Origin: an uncultured Verrucomicrobia subdivision 3 bacterium
GTDB taxonomy: Bacteria > Verrucomicrobiota > Verrucomicrobiia > Limisphaerales > DASXHY01
DNA length: 64,000 nt
Direction of reading: 5' to 3'
Assembly: GCA_937890005.1 (NCBI GenBank)
Contig: CALBZA010000049.1
Location: forward strand, 50,319-114,318
Within the stretch, counting starts at the first letter, position 1. Each line of letters opens with the position of its first letter. Both the position numbers and the translations under genes were made by a program. A model generated the notes under the pieces. It ran no database searches, had not been told where the DNA came from, and saw only the letters and a list, made by a program, of their open reading frames with translations. This document shows positions 37,443 to 47,233 of the stretch, one piece after another.

Positions 37443-38519
37443 CTAAGGCTGCCCGCTTCGTGGCTCCCGGGAAATCAGCGCCATGTTCGTTGTAATGGCC
37501 AATGCATGCGATCCGCTCAGGGCAATCGCGATTACACCGTTGATATCTGGAGGCGGTCTCAACAATCCCCGATGATCATCCCCCCAGAACACGAGCGTGC
37601 CATCTTTCTTTAGGGCGAGACTGGACTCCATTCCCGCCGCTATGGCCTTTACATCGGTGAGGGGCTTGCCATCGATATGTACGATTCCGGCGGCCATTTT
37701 CGCGCCCTTGGGTGTTGGAACGCCGGTGGCCGCCCCCTTGGAATTGAAGCCCCAGCCCCACACGGTCCCGTTATCTTGAAGCGCCAGAACGTGAGCGGTT
37801 CCAGCAGCGATTGCCACAATGTTGCTCATGCCTTTGGGCTGTTGGAGAGGCGGATCCGAAATCCCACCCACATCCCACGTGACAACGGATCCATCCTCCC
37901 TCAGGGCAACATCATGCCGGCCGTGAATTCCGCTGCCCGCGGCAATGGCAACGACCTGATTAGCCTCTCCCGAAGGACTCTGCCCTTTACCCCAGACTTC
38001 TACCATTCCATCCCCTTTCACAGCGAGGCTGCGCCTGAAACCAGCCGCGATAGCTTTGACATGCTTCAACTCCCGCGGCACCTGAGTCTCGAGACTCTTC
38101 TTCCGCTTGATATCGAGCCCTCCGTCCCAAGCCACAACCGTCCCATCTTCCTTTAGCGCCAGACTGTGATCATAACCGCAGGCAATAGCTTTCACGTTGC
38201 TCAATGGCGAGCCATCCATGACCACCACTCCGTTGGTGCCAGGAAAAGGGCTGGGGGGCTGATTAATTTCGCCCCAGCGGACAACTTTGCCCTCATCCGT
38301 CAATGCCAACGAAAACAATCCTCCCGCTGAAATGGCCACGGCGTTTGTTAGAACCTGACTTCCAATAGCCACGATTCCGTTACTCCGGAAGCCGGATACA
38401 AAACCGTACTCTCCGAAATCGAGATTGCCCCAGCCAATTACGGCGCTATTTGGCTCTGCCGAAGAAGTCTCAAAACCTGCAAGCAGAAGAGCGATCAAAA
38501 TGCTGAGTTTTACTTTCAT
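37443..38519 (-). CDS. Secreted RCC1-repeat protein
   Basis: A 358-residue protein with a signal peptide (LSILIALLLAGFETSSA) and about six RCC1-type beta-propeller blades. The repeat is seen as VAIAAGTAHVLALQDNGTVW, VKAIAAGMESSLALKKDGTL and VKAIACGYDHSLALKEDGTV, each followed by a W-G element. RCC1 propellers are protein-interaction scaffolds; the partner is unknown. It starts 8 bases after the stop of the 1961-residue secreted protein, so the two are likely co-transcribed. The signal peptide supports the ATG at 38519 over upstream alternatives. Confidence 0.85.
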   Translation of the reverse strand: MKVKLSILIALLLAGFETSSAEPNSAVIGWGNLDFGEYGFVSGFRSNGIVAIGSQVLTNAVAISAGGLFSLALTDEGKVVRWGEINQPPSPFPGTNGVVVMDGSPLSNVKAIACGYDHSLALKEDGTVVAWDGGLDIKRKKSLETQVPRELKHVKAIAAGFRRSLAVKGDGMVEVWGKGQSPSGEANQVVAIAAGSGIHGRHDVALREDGSVVTWDVGGISDPPLQQPKGMSNIVAIAAGTAHVLALQDNGTVWGWGFNSKGAATGVPTPKGAKMAAGIVHIDGKPLTDVKAIAAGMESSLALKKDGTLVFWGDDHRGLLRPPPDINGVIAIALSGSHALAITTNMALISREPRSGQP

Positions 38520-38527
38520 GGATTTGG

Positions 38528-41500
38528 TTATTGGCAGGGCTCGCTGAAGGTCAAAGGAGTCTGATCGACACAAAGACCGAGCTTCTCGACTGTGCCTCGC
38601 CTTCCCTCGGTAATGGTGTGGCTCTGAACCCATGTTGTCCAGGGACTCTTGATTGTGCCATTGTTCCCGACTCGCCATTGTGCCGGAATCACCCAGTCAT
38701 AGCTTCCGTTAACATTAGGTGGCCATCCAAAAAAAGAAGCCTCATCCCCCCACGAATTGTCCTCCCCTAGTTTCCACCATACACCTGCTCCGTGCAATTC
38801 ATCATGGGGCGGCGGTTCAACGTTCACAAAATAGCCCTTTGGATTCGAGGCTGGACCGGGAACTTCATAAATCCAAACATTATAGAATGAAACGTCTCTG
38901 GGATGGAAATATACTCTTAAATTCATACCGGCCCCGACAGGGTCGACTCGAAGAAAAGGTTCAACAATCTCTGGGGTATAGTCACCACTCGGCTCGACAA
39001 CTTCGAAATCCTTTTCCATTGATTCCCTTCCAATGACAACCTTGACATTGGCGGAATTCTTTCGCTCTGGAGCAGTAAATGTGACGGAATCTCCCGTTGG
39101 CGGCTCCACTGTACCTGATGTAGCTACCCAGGTAGCAACATATCCAGGAGGCAGGCCGGGGGAAATATCGAGAGACACTTCCTCACCAACTCCAAGTTTT
39201 GAACGCGTTCTGTCAGCTGGGATAGCAGCATGGCAACGATTCACAAGCGTATGCTTCGTGACTGATGCGCTGCCATTGTGGTGGCGTGCCGGGGCGGAGA
39301 TGGTAACATCGGGCGTGGCGCCTTCCGGAACACTCAGAAAAGCGATTCCATTCACATCAACCGCAATCCCGCCGATTTTGATGGATTCCGAAGGAACTTT
39401 TCGGCCATCTGTGTAGTGCCACGGACCGTAACCGATTCCCCACGCCCGGGCAAACTCGCCAGCGTCCGTATACAGGCAATACAGGTTTTTCTTCCGGCCA
39501 ATGGCTTTACCAGTGAAAAGCTTCTCCTCAGTATTGGCCGTCACAGTCACCGTCGCATCCGTTCCTTCGTCCCATGTGTACTCGCCGGGATTGGCTTTGT
39601 AATGGCTAACGAAACCGGAATTAAGACCTGTCATATGATCAAAGCTTGCGTGGGGAACGGAGGTTTCGAGATCTTCGTAATAGCTCCATTCGATAGGATA
39701 GTAAACGTCTTCACCATTTATTACGGTGTGGGCCATTCCCTTCGGATCGTTGTTAGACCATGCATAATCCACTGTCGTCAGGGGAGCTCCCACTTCAGAC
39801 CTGTACGAATGAGTGCCCGTTCCGCTAAATGTGAACTGGGGCATTCCGTTCGCGGCCGTTTGGATCGTGGCGCTGTATCCCTTTGTGCGAGTATACTGAA
39901 CGATGCCATTCCTTGTGAACGTCATCGACATGCGATAGCCCACCGGCACAATCTCCGGTGGCATTTCGGATTCGATGGAGGCATAAACCGAGGAACCGCC
40001 GCCTGCTGCCCCGCTCGCCATAGGTTCGCCAGCAGTTCCGCCGCCGCCCACATTTTCGGGCGGAATAGGAGTCGCAACGGCTTCAAACACGGCGGTGCCA
40101 ATTCCGATCACTGGCACATTCGAGGCGTCCCATCTCCAGGTGCCGTCTCCCAGGTCCGTCAAAGTGGCGGGAACTCCATTTACTACAACCTCATAGCCGG
40201 TGGCATTGATTACGCCTGACATCGGCACGACTCCGGAAAGCAGACTGCAGCTGGGAGAATAATCGAATGTCAGTTGAACGGCGCTCTTAACCACCGTTAA
40301 AGTCCGGATCGTTTCAAACCCAGCGGCATTTCTGGCGCGGACTGTGACTGTATTGTTTCCTGCCGCCAGCGGAAGGTTTTCACCCCAGAGGATACCATTC
40401 CGCTCCACAATTGCCGTGACGGTGGTCGTTTGGTTCTGGGCATCTGTGATGGAGACTTCGGCGGTGGCCGTCTCATCGTCCAGTTTACCGCGCAGCGTGA
40501 ATTTGTTTCCGCTGATTTCAGCCCCGTCCTGTGGCCATATCAGGCTGATGACCGGGCCTGCTGAAACCGTTGACATGTCCAATGTGACCGCGGTTTGCAG
40601 CGTCGCCGTGTTTCCGGCGAGATCCACGGCATGCAGCGTCAGGTTGTTTTGGCCCGATGCCAATTCCACATCATACAATTGGAAGCGGCAGGTCGTGAAC
40701 TCGAACGTGGCCTGATCCATGTCTTTGCCGGTCACAAAACCGGCCTGATCGTTGATCGACCCGGTGGAGTTCTGAATATCGTAGGACAGAGTGCCCAGAG
40801 GCTCGTTGGCCGTTCCTTCCACCTGAATAATCGGCCGAACCACAGTGGAACCGGCGGGTTGCGTGATCGCGATCACAGGAGGGGTGGTATCGAGCTTGAT
40901 TCGCAGGCGTTGCCATGTGGGTTTGGAGTTGTCAGCCCTCCCTTTCAATCCGATCCAAACATTATGCCAGCCTTCATTCGCTCCGAGATTCACAGCCATG
41001 CTCGGCGACGAATAGCTGGTCCAAGTGGCAGAGGCGAAGTCCTCACTGTCAATCAGGACGGCCTTCCTGGCAGGTTCGCCGCTGCGTATCTCAACTTCGA
41101 CTGGAACGGTGCTCACCTTCACATACTCGTTTTCGATGTTCAGCCAATATGCGATTGTATTGGGTTCTGTTCCAGCCTCGTATTCCGCCAGATTGCTTCT
41201 TCCGTCCTGGTCGAAATCGTAGCCACTTTCGTCCATGTCGCCAAAATGGCGCACCTCCCATGCATCGGGTAAACCGTCCGCATCGGCGTCAGCCAACGCA
41301 TCCAACCAGTCAGAGAAATCACCGCTATTGTAAACGCCATTGCCATTAGAATCCTCCAGGTAATCGCTCAGTTCGTCCGTGTCGGTATCAATGGGTTTCC
41401 CACTTGCGTTCAGCGCCACGTAGTGAAATCCAATGTCCAACCTGCTGGCCGCCTCCTTGGAATTTGCGTTCGTTTGTGTCGTGTAATGGTAAAGACCGGC

Positions 41501-44413
41501 CGTATCCGCCGTGCTAACGTCTCGATCCCTCAACGCAGCAAGACCGCCGACAGCCGGATAATAGTATGTGCCCAGCGGACCACTCACGTAGTTCGGCGAT
41601 AGGCCAATAACGTTGTCAGTTCCACCTAGATAAACTCCTGTGCCGGTTGTAAATCCATTGTACGAACGCTTCACGTAAGCTGTGCCAGTACCCGTCAGAA
41701 GTTGAAGACAACCGTCAAAGAGGTTGTCCCGGATTTCCCAGTCGGGATTACTCGTACCGCTGTCATACGTCACTGATAACGCCCGGAGCGTCGCCGGCGT
41801 CGGGTTTCCAAGCACAAGGTTGTTGTAGAAATACACGCTCAACGGCGTGTTTACCGCTCCGCCCGAATGGTTTAGCGCCAGATAGCAGCGTTGAAGAATG
41901 TTGTTCGTCAACCCGACCGTTACAGGCGAAACCGTAACGGGCGCGAGTGCGAACGAAGCGTTACGCAACCAGCAATCTCGGAATGACAAGCGATTGAACG
42001 GATTACCGCTTCCCGGATCTATAATCCGACCAAGCCTGCCTTGCCCCACGGAAAAATCCGTAAACTGAAAATCCGCAGTGAAGTCATCCATGGCGGAACC
42101 CAATGTCATCAACGTAGAACTCGCTGAATCAACCACCTGCTCGTGAACATTTGCGAGACTGACAAACTGATTGAGTACGATCGGCGTTCCGACACTGTTG
42201 ACGCTGGCGCCACTCTGTAGATTTAAAGCGGACGAGCCCAGCAAGCCGATCGCAACACCGTTTTCGAGCTTAAGCCGTGCGGAAAGTGTTACGTTGTTGA
42301 GAACGTAATCAAGCCTGGCATAGTGGTATCCCAAATCGGGGATATCCCAGTCACCAAGCACGATCGGCGACAGGGTGGTATCTGATGACACAGATCCGCT
42401 GAGAATTGCTGGTGAATCGGTGGTTCGCAGTTTCAATTCGTTCAACAGCCCGGCCGCAAAACCGCTCGTTGTCCCAGCATTCTTGAAAGGGTGCCCCGAG
42501 GAGAGATAGTAAGCAGCACTGGCTCCGAATCCCTGAAAAGGGTTGCTGGAAGTCGTAATGGCAGCAGTTCCAATTGTGCCGAAACCAACACCATTATTGT
42601 AGAATCCATTTTTATTTCCGGAGAAGAAGATGCACCCTCCAGAGGAGACACGGGTCGTCGAATTGGCAATGATGCAATTGTAGAAGTTGTACCATTGATC
42701 CACCGGTGGGCAGGTGATCAATCGAACGGCTTGGTCCACGGTACACTGGCGGAACGTGCCTGACGAAGTGATGTAGGCTTCAAAAGGATAATCCACTCGA
42801 CTGAACAGAACGTTGTCAGCCGTGAGGTTAACTGCGGTGCACCCATTGAAGGAACCACAACCGCCTCCCGTTGTGAGGATACCCTGGATGCAGTCCACGA
42901 ACTGGGAGTGAGAGATGGTGGCCTGCACACCATCGTAACCCTGAGCCATCACGGCCCTCTGGCAATAGGCAAAGCGCAGATTGCTTAACGGTTGATTCTG
43001 AGGCCAGTTCAAGACCACCGCTACATAAGCATAGCCGGTGTCCAGAATGTTTCCGGTGTAGCCGACGTAGCCTGCCATACTTTCACCAACACTGTTATCA
43101 TCAATACCGGTGAAAATAGCCGGCCGATACCGGGACGTTTTACAGGTAACGGTGCTGTCGAACGTAATGGGGCCAGCGCCAACCTTGAACTTGACGACGG
43201 CTCCACCTTCTATCGTTACAGGGTTGTAGCACGGCACAGGACCAGTGACCAGATAGGTCGTGTCTCCCTGGAACACCGACCAGCCCGATCCCAGCGTCAC
43301 GATGTAATCGATGGCCACGCCCGGACGCTTGTCAAGCATGGCCGCAGTCATCACAGCCGTCCGCTTGCGCACTCCAGCAGTAGCTGTCGTAGGCCGCACA
43401 GGCGAGGGCAATAGAGCGAATCCGTCCTTGCGCGCGCCTTTGACAGAAGCCTCCTGGGCGGTCAATGCCCCAGCCTGGCACTCGGGCAGAGCCAGCAAAT
43501 CGTTCGCAATCCAGCTATACTGAACCGATTCGACCAGAACCTTTCGTCGATCCGGCGTCCTCAGATACATTTTGGCAACCGGTGCCGCCGGCGCGGTAAG
43601 ATCACTCACGAGCGTCGCGTAGCTGGCCGCGCGCCCGGTCGGAAAAACCATCTCACCGAACACCAGTGTCTCATCCACCAGATCCGGGCTGACCATCCGA
43701 TCCCGCACCGCCTTGTCCTTCTCCACCCGCAGGGGGCGCCGCGTTATTTCCGGTTCAGGAGAATCGCCGTGAAACTCCGTGAAGATCTCAATAAGAGTCG
43801 TGTTGGTTGGAAAATTGTAGTCCGCCGGATTGATTCTGCCCGTAAAGATCACATCCTGTTCGAAAGAGTGCCGGTTGATCGTGTACACGACGTCGGCACA
43901 CACACCCTTGAACGCATCGGCATACACCACGCGGTTGCTGCCCACCAACACACCCTCCGAGTCGGTTATCTCGCCGATGATCAGCGACCGTCCGCTGGCC
44001 GTGTCGTAAAGACCGATACCTATCGGGGTCGAGCGCAGCACTTTGCCATCCGGCGTGGTGAGCACCACAGCGACTTCTTGATTGATATTGCCGCTGAGCC
44101 TTACCTTGTGCTGGGTACGTGTGGCCGCAAATCCATTCGTTGTCGCGTCAAACCTCGGATCGCTCAAGACCCACTCCTGACCGTCCCAGAAGCTCATTCC
44201 TGTCGCAAGTTCGACACATCTATTGGTCGTCACGAACGTGCTTCCCGCACTGTCCCGGAATGTTTTCACATTCAGCCACTCGCGCGAATTTCCCGTGCGC
44301 TCGCCTGCATGGCGCTCCACCGAGACAACCTCCGGGCGAGATGAGAAGTTTGGCTGCGCGATTGCGACGGTGCATGACAATGACAGGAACAATGCGATAA
44401 ATCGATTTTTCAT
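38528..44413 (-). CDS. Very large secreted multidomain protein (1961 aa)
   Basis: The signal peptide is FIALFLSLSCTVAIA. Residues of about 380-1000 read like right-handed beta-helix or repeat sequence (many short N/S/G-rich strands). Near 1010-1085 lie calcium-binding type repeats (DADADGLPDAWEVRHFGD, DFDQDGRSNLAEYEAG). From about 1160 to 1360 there are Ig-like modules (DTTPPVIAITQPAGSTVV). The last about 450 residues are unrecognised. A cell-surface or secreted adhesin or matrix protein is likely, but no activity can be named. It leads an operon with the RCC1 protein. Base composition is less GC-rich than in the flanking core genes. Confidence 0.85.
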   Translation of the reverse strand: MKNRFIALFLSLSCTVAIAQPNFSSRPEVVSVERHAGERTGNSREWLNVKTFRDSAGSTFVTTNRCVELATGMSFWDGQEWVLSDPRFDATTNGFAATRTQHKVRLSGNINQEVAVVLTTPDGKVLRSTPIGIGLYDTASGRSLIIGEITDSEGVLVGSNRVVYADAFKGVCADVVYTINRHSFEQDVIFTGRINPADYNFPTNTTLIEIFTEFHGDSPEPEITRRPLRVEKDKAVRDRMVSPDLVDETLVFGEMVFPTGRAASYATLVSDLTAPAAPVAKMYLRTPDRRKVLVESVQYSWIANDLLALPECQAGALTAQEASVKGARKDGFALLPSPVRPTTATAGVRKRTAVMTAAMLDKRPGVAIDYIVTLGSGWSVFQGDTTYLVTGPVPCYNPVTIEGGAVVKFKVGAGPITFDSTVTCKTSRYRPAIFTGIDDNSVGESMAGYVGYTGNILDTGYAYVAVVLNWPQNQPLSNLRFAYCQRAVMAQGYDGVQATISHSQFVDCIQGILTTGGGCGSFNGCTAVNLTADNVLFSRVDYPFEAYITSSGTFRQCTVDQAVRLITCPPVDQWYNFYNCIIANSTTRVSSGGCIFFSGNKNGFYNNGVGFGTIGTAAITTSSNPFQGFGASAAYYLSSGHPFKNAGTTSGFAAGLLNELKLRTTDSPAILSGSVSSDTTLSPIVLGDWDIPDLGYHYARLDYVLNNVTLSARLKLENGVAIGLLGSSALNLQSGASVNSVGTPIVLNQFVSLANVHEQVVDSASSTLMTLGSAMDDFTADFQFTDFSVGQGRLGRIIDPGSGNPFNRLSFRDCWLRNASFALAPVTVSPVTVGLTNNILQRCYLALNHSGGAVNTPLSVYFYNNLVLGNPTPATLRALSVTYDSGTSNPDWEIRDNLFDGCLQLLTGTGTAYVKRSYNGFTTGTGVYLGGTDNVIGLSPNYVSGPLGTYYYPAVGGLAALRDRDVSTADTAGLYHYTTQTNANSKEAASRLDIGFHYVALNASGKPIDTDTDELSDYLEDSNGNGVYNSGDFSDWLDALADADADGLPDAWEVRHFGDMDESGYDFDQDGRSNLAEYEAGTEPNTIAYWLNIENEYVKVSTVPVEVEIRSGEPARKAVLIDSEDFASATWTSYSSPSMAVNLGANEGWHNVWIGLKGRADNSKPTWQRLRIKLDTTPPVIAITQPAGSTVVRPIIQVEGTANEPLGTLSYDIQNSTGSINDQAGFVTGKDMDQATFEFTTCRFQLYDVELASGQNNLTLHAVDLAGNTATLQTAVTLDMSTVSAGPVISLIWPQDGAEISGNKFTLRGKLDDETATAEVSITDAQNQTTTVTAIVERNGILWGENLPLAAGNNTVTVRARNAAGFETIRTLTVVKSAVQLTFDYSPSCSLLSGVVPMSGVINATGYEVVVNGVPATLTDLGDGTWRWDASNVPVIGIGTAVFEAVATPIPPENVGGGGTAGEPMASGAAGGGSSVYASIESEMPPEIVPVGYRMSMTFTRNGIVQYTRTKGYSATIQTAANGMPQFTFSGTGTHSYRSEVGAPLTTVDYAWSNNDPKGMAHTVINGEDVYYPIEWSYYEDLETSVPHASFDHMTGLNSGFVSHYKANPGEYTWDEGTDATVTVTANTEEKLFTGKAIGRKKNLYCLYTDAGEFARAWGIGYGPWHYTDGRKVPSESIKIGGIAVDVNGIAFLSVPEGATPDVTISAPARHHNGSASVTKHTLVNRCHAAIPADRTRSKLGVGEEVSLDISPGLPPGYVATWVATSGTVEPPTGDSVTFTAPERKNSANVKVVIGRESMEKDFEVVEPSGDYTPEIVEPFLRVDPVGAGMNLRVYFHPRDVSFYNVWIYEVPGPASNPKGYFVNVEPPPHDELHGAGVWWKLGEDNSWGDEASFFGWPPNVNGSYDWVIPAQWRVGNNGTIKSPWTTWVQSHTITEGRRGTVEKLGLCVDQTPLTFSEPCQ

Positions 44414-44659
44414 AGGAAACAGATACCCGCCAAATACCCGGAAGATTGTCTCTCGCCAGGCCTTGCCATAGTCGTCCCGACATTTTACGACTGTGGGGGA
44501 CTTTAACGAATTTTCACCGGGTTACTTCCCAACTCCTAACGCAACGGTAGGGTTTCTACTACCCGAACCTGAGAGGTGTCAATTTAAATTTTCCAAATGC
44601 GGCAATATTCCTTCAACAATGATCGATGCGTATCGCAAAAGAGCTTGTTCGCACGTCGT

Positions 44660-45397
44660 TCATTGCCTCCGCAGGTAGCGCTCGCACTTGGAAAGCTGAC
44701 ATCGCAATCGCGCCAGCCCGGCCAAATCGGCGATGATCGTCGAACCGATTCGCACCCGGCTGTCCGGATCATCCACCCAATGCACCGGCAGATCATGAAT
44801 TCGGAAGCCTGCCCGATCCGCAAGGACCAAAAGCTCAGTGTCGAAAAACCATCCTTGGTCCCGGATCAGCGGAAGAAGCTTCATGGCCGCCTCCCTTGTT
44901 ATTGCCTTGAATCCGCATTGGGCATCGGAAAACCGCGTCCGAAACAGCGCTTTGACCAGGAGATTGTAGCCGCGGGAAAGAACTTCCCGCTTTAAACCGC
45001 GCGAAGTTGTTGAAGGATTCAGGAGCCGCGAACCGGTTGACAGGTCAGCCGTCCCGCGAATCAAGGGTTCGACCAGCTTCGGAAACGCCGCCAGATCGCT
45101 CGACAAGTCGCAATCCATGTAACTGACGACGTCGGCCTCAGACCTCCGCCAGACCGCAGCAACGGCATCCCCACGTCCCGGGCGGGCCAACTGCACCACT
45201 CTCACGGCCCCGTACTTACAACTCAACTCCTCTGCCACCGCCTGCGTTTGATCCGTAGATCCATTATTGGCAATGACGACCTCATGCGGGTATGCGAACT
45301 CCGCGTTGAGGAACCTGACCACTTGAGAAACGTTTGCCGCGAGAGTTGCGTCTTCGTTGAAAACGGGGATGGTGACGTTTACAAATGGGCGTTTCAT
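44660..45397 (-). CDS. Family 2 glycosyltransferase
   Basis: A 245-residue GT-A enzyme resembling dolichyl-phosphate mannose or polyprenyl-phosphate glycosyltransferases. Visible motifs are VTIPVFNEDATLA, VIANNGSTDQTQ, YMDCDLSSDLAAFP (the DxD-like motif) and FSDAQCGFKAITREAA. It would load a sugar from a nucleotide donor onto a lipid carrier. No C-terminal membrane helix is seen. Its ATG overlaps the TGA of the upstream membrane glycosyltransferase (ATGA), so they probably act in sequence. Confidence 0.88.
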   Translation of the reverse strand: MKRPFVNVTIPVFNEDATLAANVSQVVRFLNAEFAYPHEVVIANNGSTDQTQAVAEELSCKYGAVRVVQLARPGRGDAVAAVWRRSEADVVSYMDCDLSSDLAAFPKLVEPLIRGTADLSTGSRLLNPSTTSRGLKREVLSRGYNLLVKALFRTRFSDAQCGFKAITREAAMKLLPLIRDQGWFFDTELLVLADRAGFRIHDLPVHWVDDPDSRVRIGSTIIADLAGLARLRCQLSKCERYLRRQ

Positions 45398-46959
45398 GGC
45401 ACCACGCCTGATTGCCTGGCCCGGGCGAGCAACGATCTGCTGGCATAAAGCCGGTGTTCGGAATCCTGGAAAATCAATCGGTATTCTGTATCCAGCCAGT
45501 CGCTGGCCGGCATGTCGTGCGTCATATTGCCAAGCAGAATCAGGCCCGGTTCGGCCGCTTTAATTTCTTCCACCAATCGAGCAGAGGTCAGGTCGCCGGA
45601 CCAGAATCTCTTGAGCGATATCACACCCAGTTTCGGCGGCAGCGGGATTCCGGCGTGGAACGAGTAGATCGGGTCATCCGTGTACAAGAGTTTTGTGAAT
45701 GGCTTCAGCCGCAGGATTTCGGTCAACACCAACTCCGAATAGAGCTGAGGGGATTCTCGAATTCCCTTGATCTGTAGCCAGATTCGAGAACCCATCCACA
45801 CCAGCATGCCCACGCACGCGACAGCCAGCAGCCATCTCAGCCATGGCTTGCGACCGTTCGAGGCACCCTGCCACAACGCCGCAATCCCGATTGCGGCGCA
45901 CCAACCCAGAGGAACGGCATGATGAACGTAGTAGTAATTCCACCACGGCTTATGAACCCCAAACACCATCAGCGTCAAGACGAGCCAAACGCCCGGAACC
46001 AGTAGGAGCGGCCTGCGACAAGCCTGCCGCACCAGAACAATCATTCCGATCAACGCGGGAACGGTCGCATCCCAGTTCTTCAGCAGGACGCTCCATTTGA
46101 ATGAATACTGTGCCGGGGATCCATGCTCAAAGGAGTCCGGGGGTGCGAAATGGGCAGTCCAGGATTGCCGGAAGTATTTCAAATAAGCCCCGCGATCGAT
46201 CAGCCAGTCAATGGCCACAAAAGCCAGTGCCAGACTTCCGCCGAATACAAGTGCCGAACGCAACAGCCTCCTTGAGAACAGGCCTCCAATTGCCCAGGCG
46301 TTTTCGACATGTTGCCTCTCCCCGAATCGCTGTCTCTGCCACAGAATGACTCCTAAAAGTGGAAGATAAAGCGCTCCGATCAGCTTAATTTGCAGCCCGA
46401 ATGCTAACACAAATCCTGCCAATATCTCCGGAAAGCACCCCCTGCCAGGCCTGGAACAAACCAAAATCGAAAGCGCGACAACGATCGGCGTCAGCGCAGG
46501 GATTTCCTGCATGGCAGAACAACTGAGTTCAATGAATCCGGGAGACGCCATTACACAAAACGTCGCCAACGAAGCCACCACCCAGCCGTGAATTCGGACA
46601 ATCAACCAAAATGCCCCTGAGAGAAGGATAATGGCGAATGCAACCGTCAACAAGCGCTGCCAGAAAATCTCGGACGAGATATGTTTGACGATTTGTGAGA
46701 GCAGAAAGGCATACACCGGCGGCTGATCACTCCAAACCTCGCTGTAGAACTTGTAGCCATGAACCGAAAGAATCGCCTTTGCCGGTTCAAAGCCTTCATC
46801 CGCTCCAATCTTAACAGCGGTCTTCAAAGGCAGGAAGCACTGAATGGTAACGAATGTGGCCAACAAGAGGACGAACACCGAGCCAGCAATCGTTTTGACA
46901 GGACTGACCTGACGCCCATCAGCCCGCACATTCTCAAGATTCAGACACGCCTTTGCCAT
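45394..46959 (-). CDS. Membrane glycosyltransferase, family 39-like
   Basis: A 521-residue integral membrane protein with about ten hydrophobic helices (for example VFVLLLATFVTIQCFL, LLTVAFAIILLSGAFWLIV, LLLVPGVWLVLTLMVF). An early acidic motif (GADEGFEPAKAIL) in the first loop and VWSDQPPVYAFLLS fit GT39/GT83-type enzymes that use lipid-linked sugars. The ATG at 46959 has AAGGTGGTG upstream. With the overlapping GT2 gene it forms a two-gene glycosylation unit carried by the element. Confidence 0.8.
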   Translation of the reverse strand: MAKACLNLENVRADGRQVSPVKTIAGSVFVLLLATFVTIQCFLPLKTAVKIGADEGFEPAKAILSVHGYKFYSEVWSDQPPVYAFLLSQIVKHISSEIFWQRLLTVAFAIILLSGAFWLIVRIHGWVVASLATFCVMASPGFIELSCSAMQEIPALTPIVVALSILVCSRPGRGCFPEILAGFVLAFGLQIKLIGALYLPLLGVILWQRQRFGERQHVENAWAIGGLFSRRLLRSALVFGGSLALAFVAIDWLIDRGAYLKYFRQSWTAHFAPPDSFEHGSPAQYSFKWSVLLKNWDATVPALIGMIVLVRQACRRPLLLVPGVWLVLTLMVFGVHKPWWNYYYVHHAVPLGWCAAIGIAALWQGASNGRKPWLRWLLAVACVGMLVWMGSRIWLQIKGIRESPQLYSELVLTEILRLKPFTKLLYTDDPIYSFHAGIPLPPKLGVISLKRFWSGDLTSARLVEEIKAAEPGLILLGNMTHDMPASDWLDTEYRLIFQDSEHRLYASRSLLARARQSGVVP

Positions 46960-47091
46960 CGATTCACCACCTTGCATTAGAGAGCCACGGCAAACCATAT
47001 CGTTCCTGGTCCGCAGCCCATGTTTTCTTCCCAGATAAATGAACACAGTGACCTTCAGGCGCAAGCACAGAACGGTCTCACGAATGCACTT

Positions 47092-47209
47092 TCTCAGCAG
47101 GCACTACGCAATGGAGCCTGCTGAGATCAGCACCGCACCTCGATGGGGGGCGCAAAGGCGACTCAGGGATGAACTACGCAATGGAGCCTGCTGAGATCAG
47201 CACCGCACC
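47092..47209. repeat. 37-bp direct repeat pair with hairpin
   Basis: Starting ACTACGCAATGGAGCCTGCT, an exact 37-base repeat occupies 47103-47139 and 47173-47209, separated by 33 bases. A perfect 11-base stem TCTCAGCAGGC (47092-47102) and GCCTGCTGAGA (47116-47126) overlaps the first copy, and TGCTGA/TCAGCA is palindromic within each. It lies at the border between glycosyltransferase cargo and the phage module. The repeat-spacer lengths resemble CRISPR, but there are only two copies and no cas genes. Confidence 0.85.
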
Positions 47210-47233
47210 AGCTCAACTTGATGAGCGGTCTGA

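Noticed and set aside
47103..47209. Minimal CRISPR array
   Set aside because: Only two repeats, no cas genes, and a long hairpin overlapping the first repeat; kept as a direct repeat instead.
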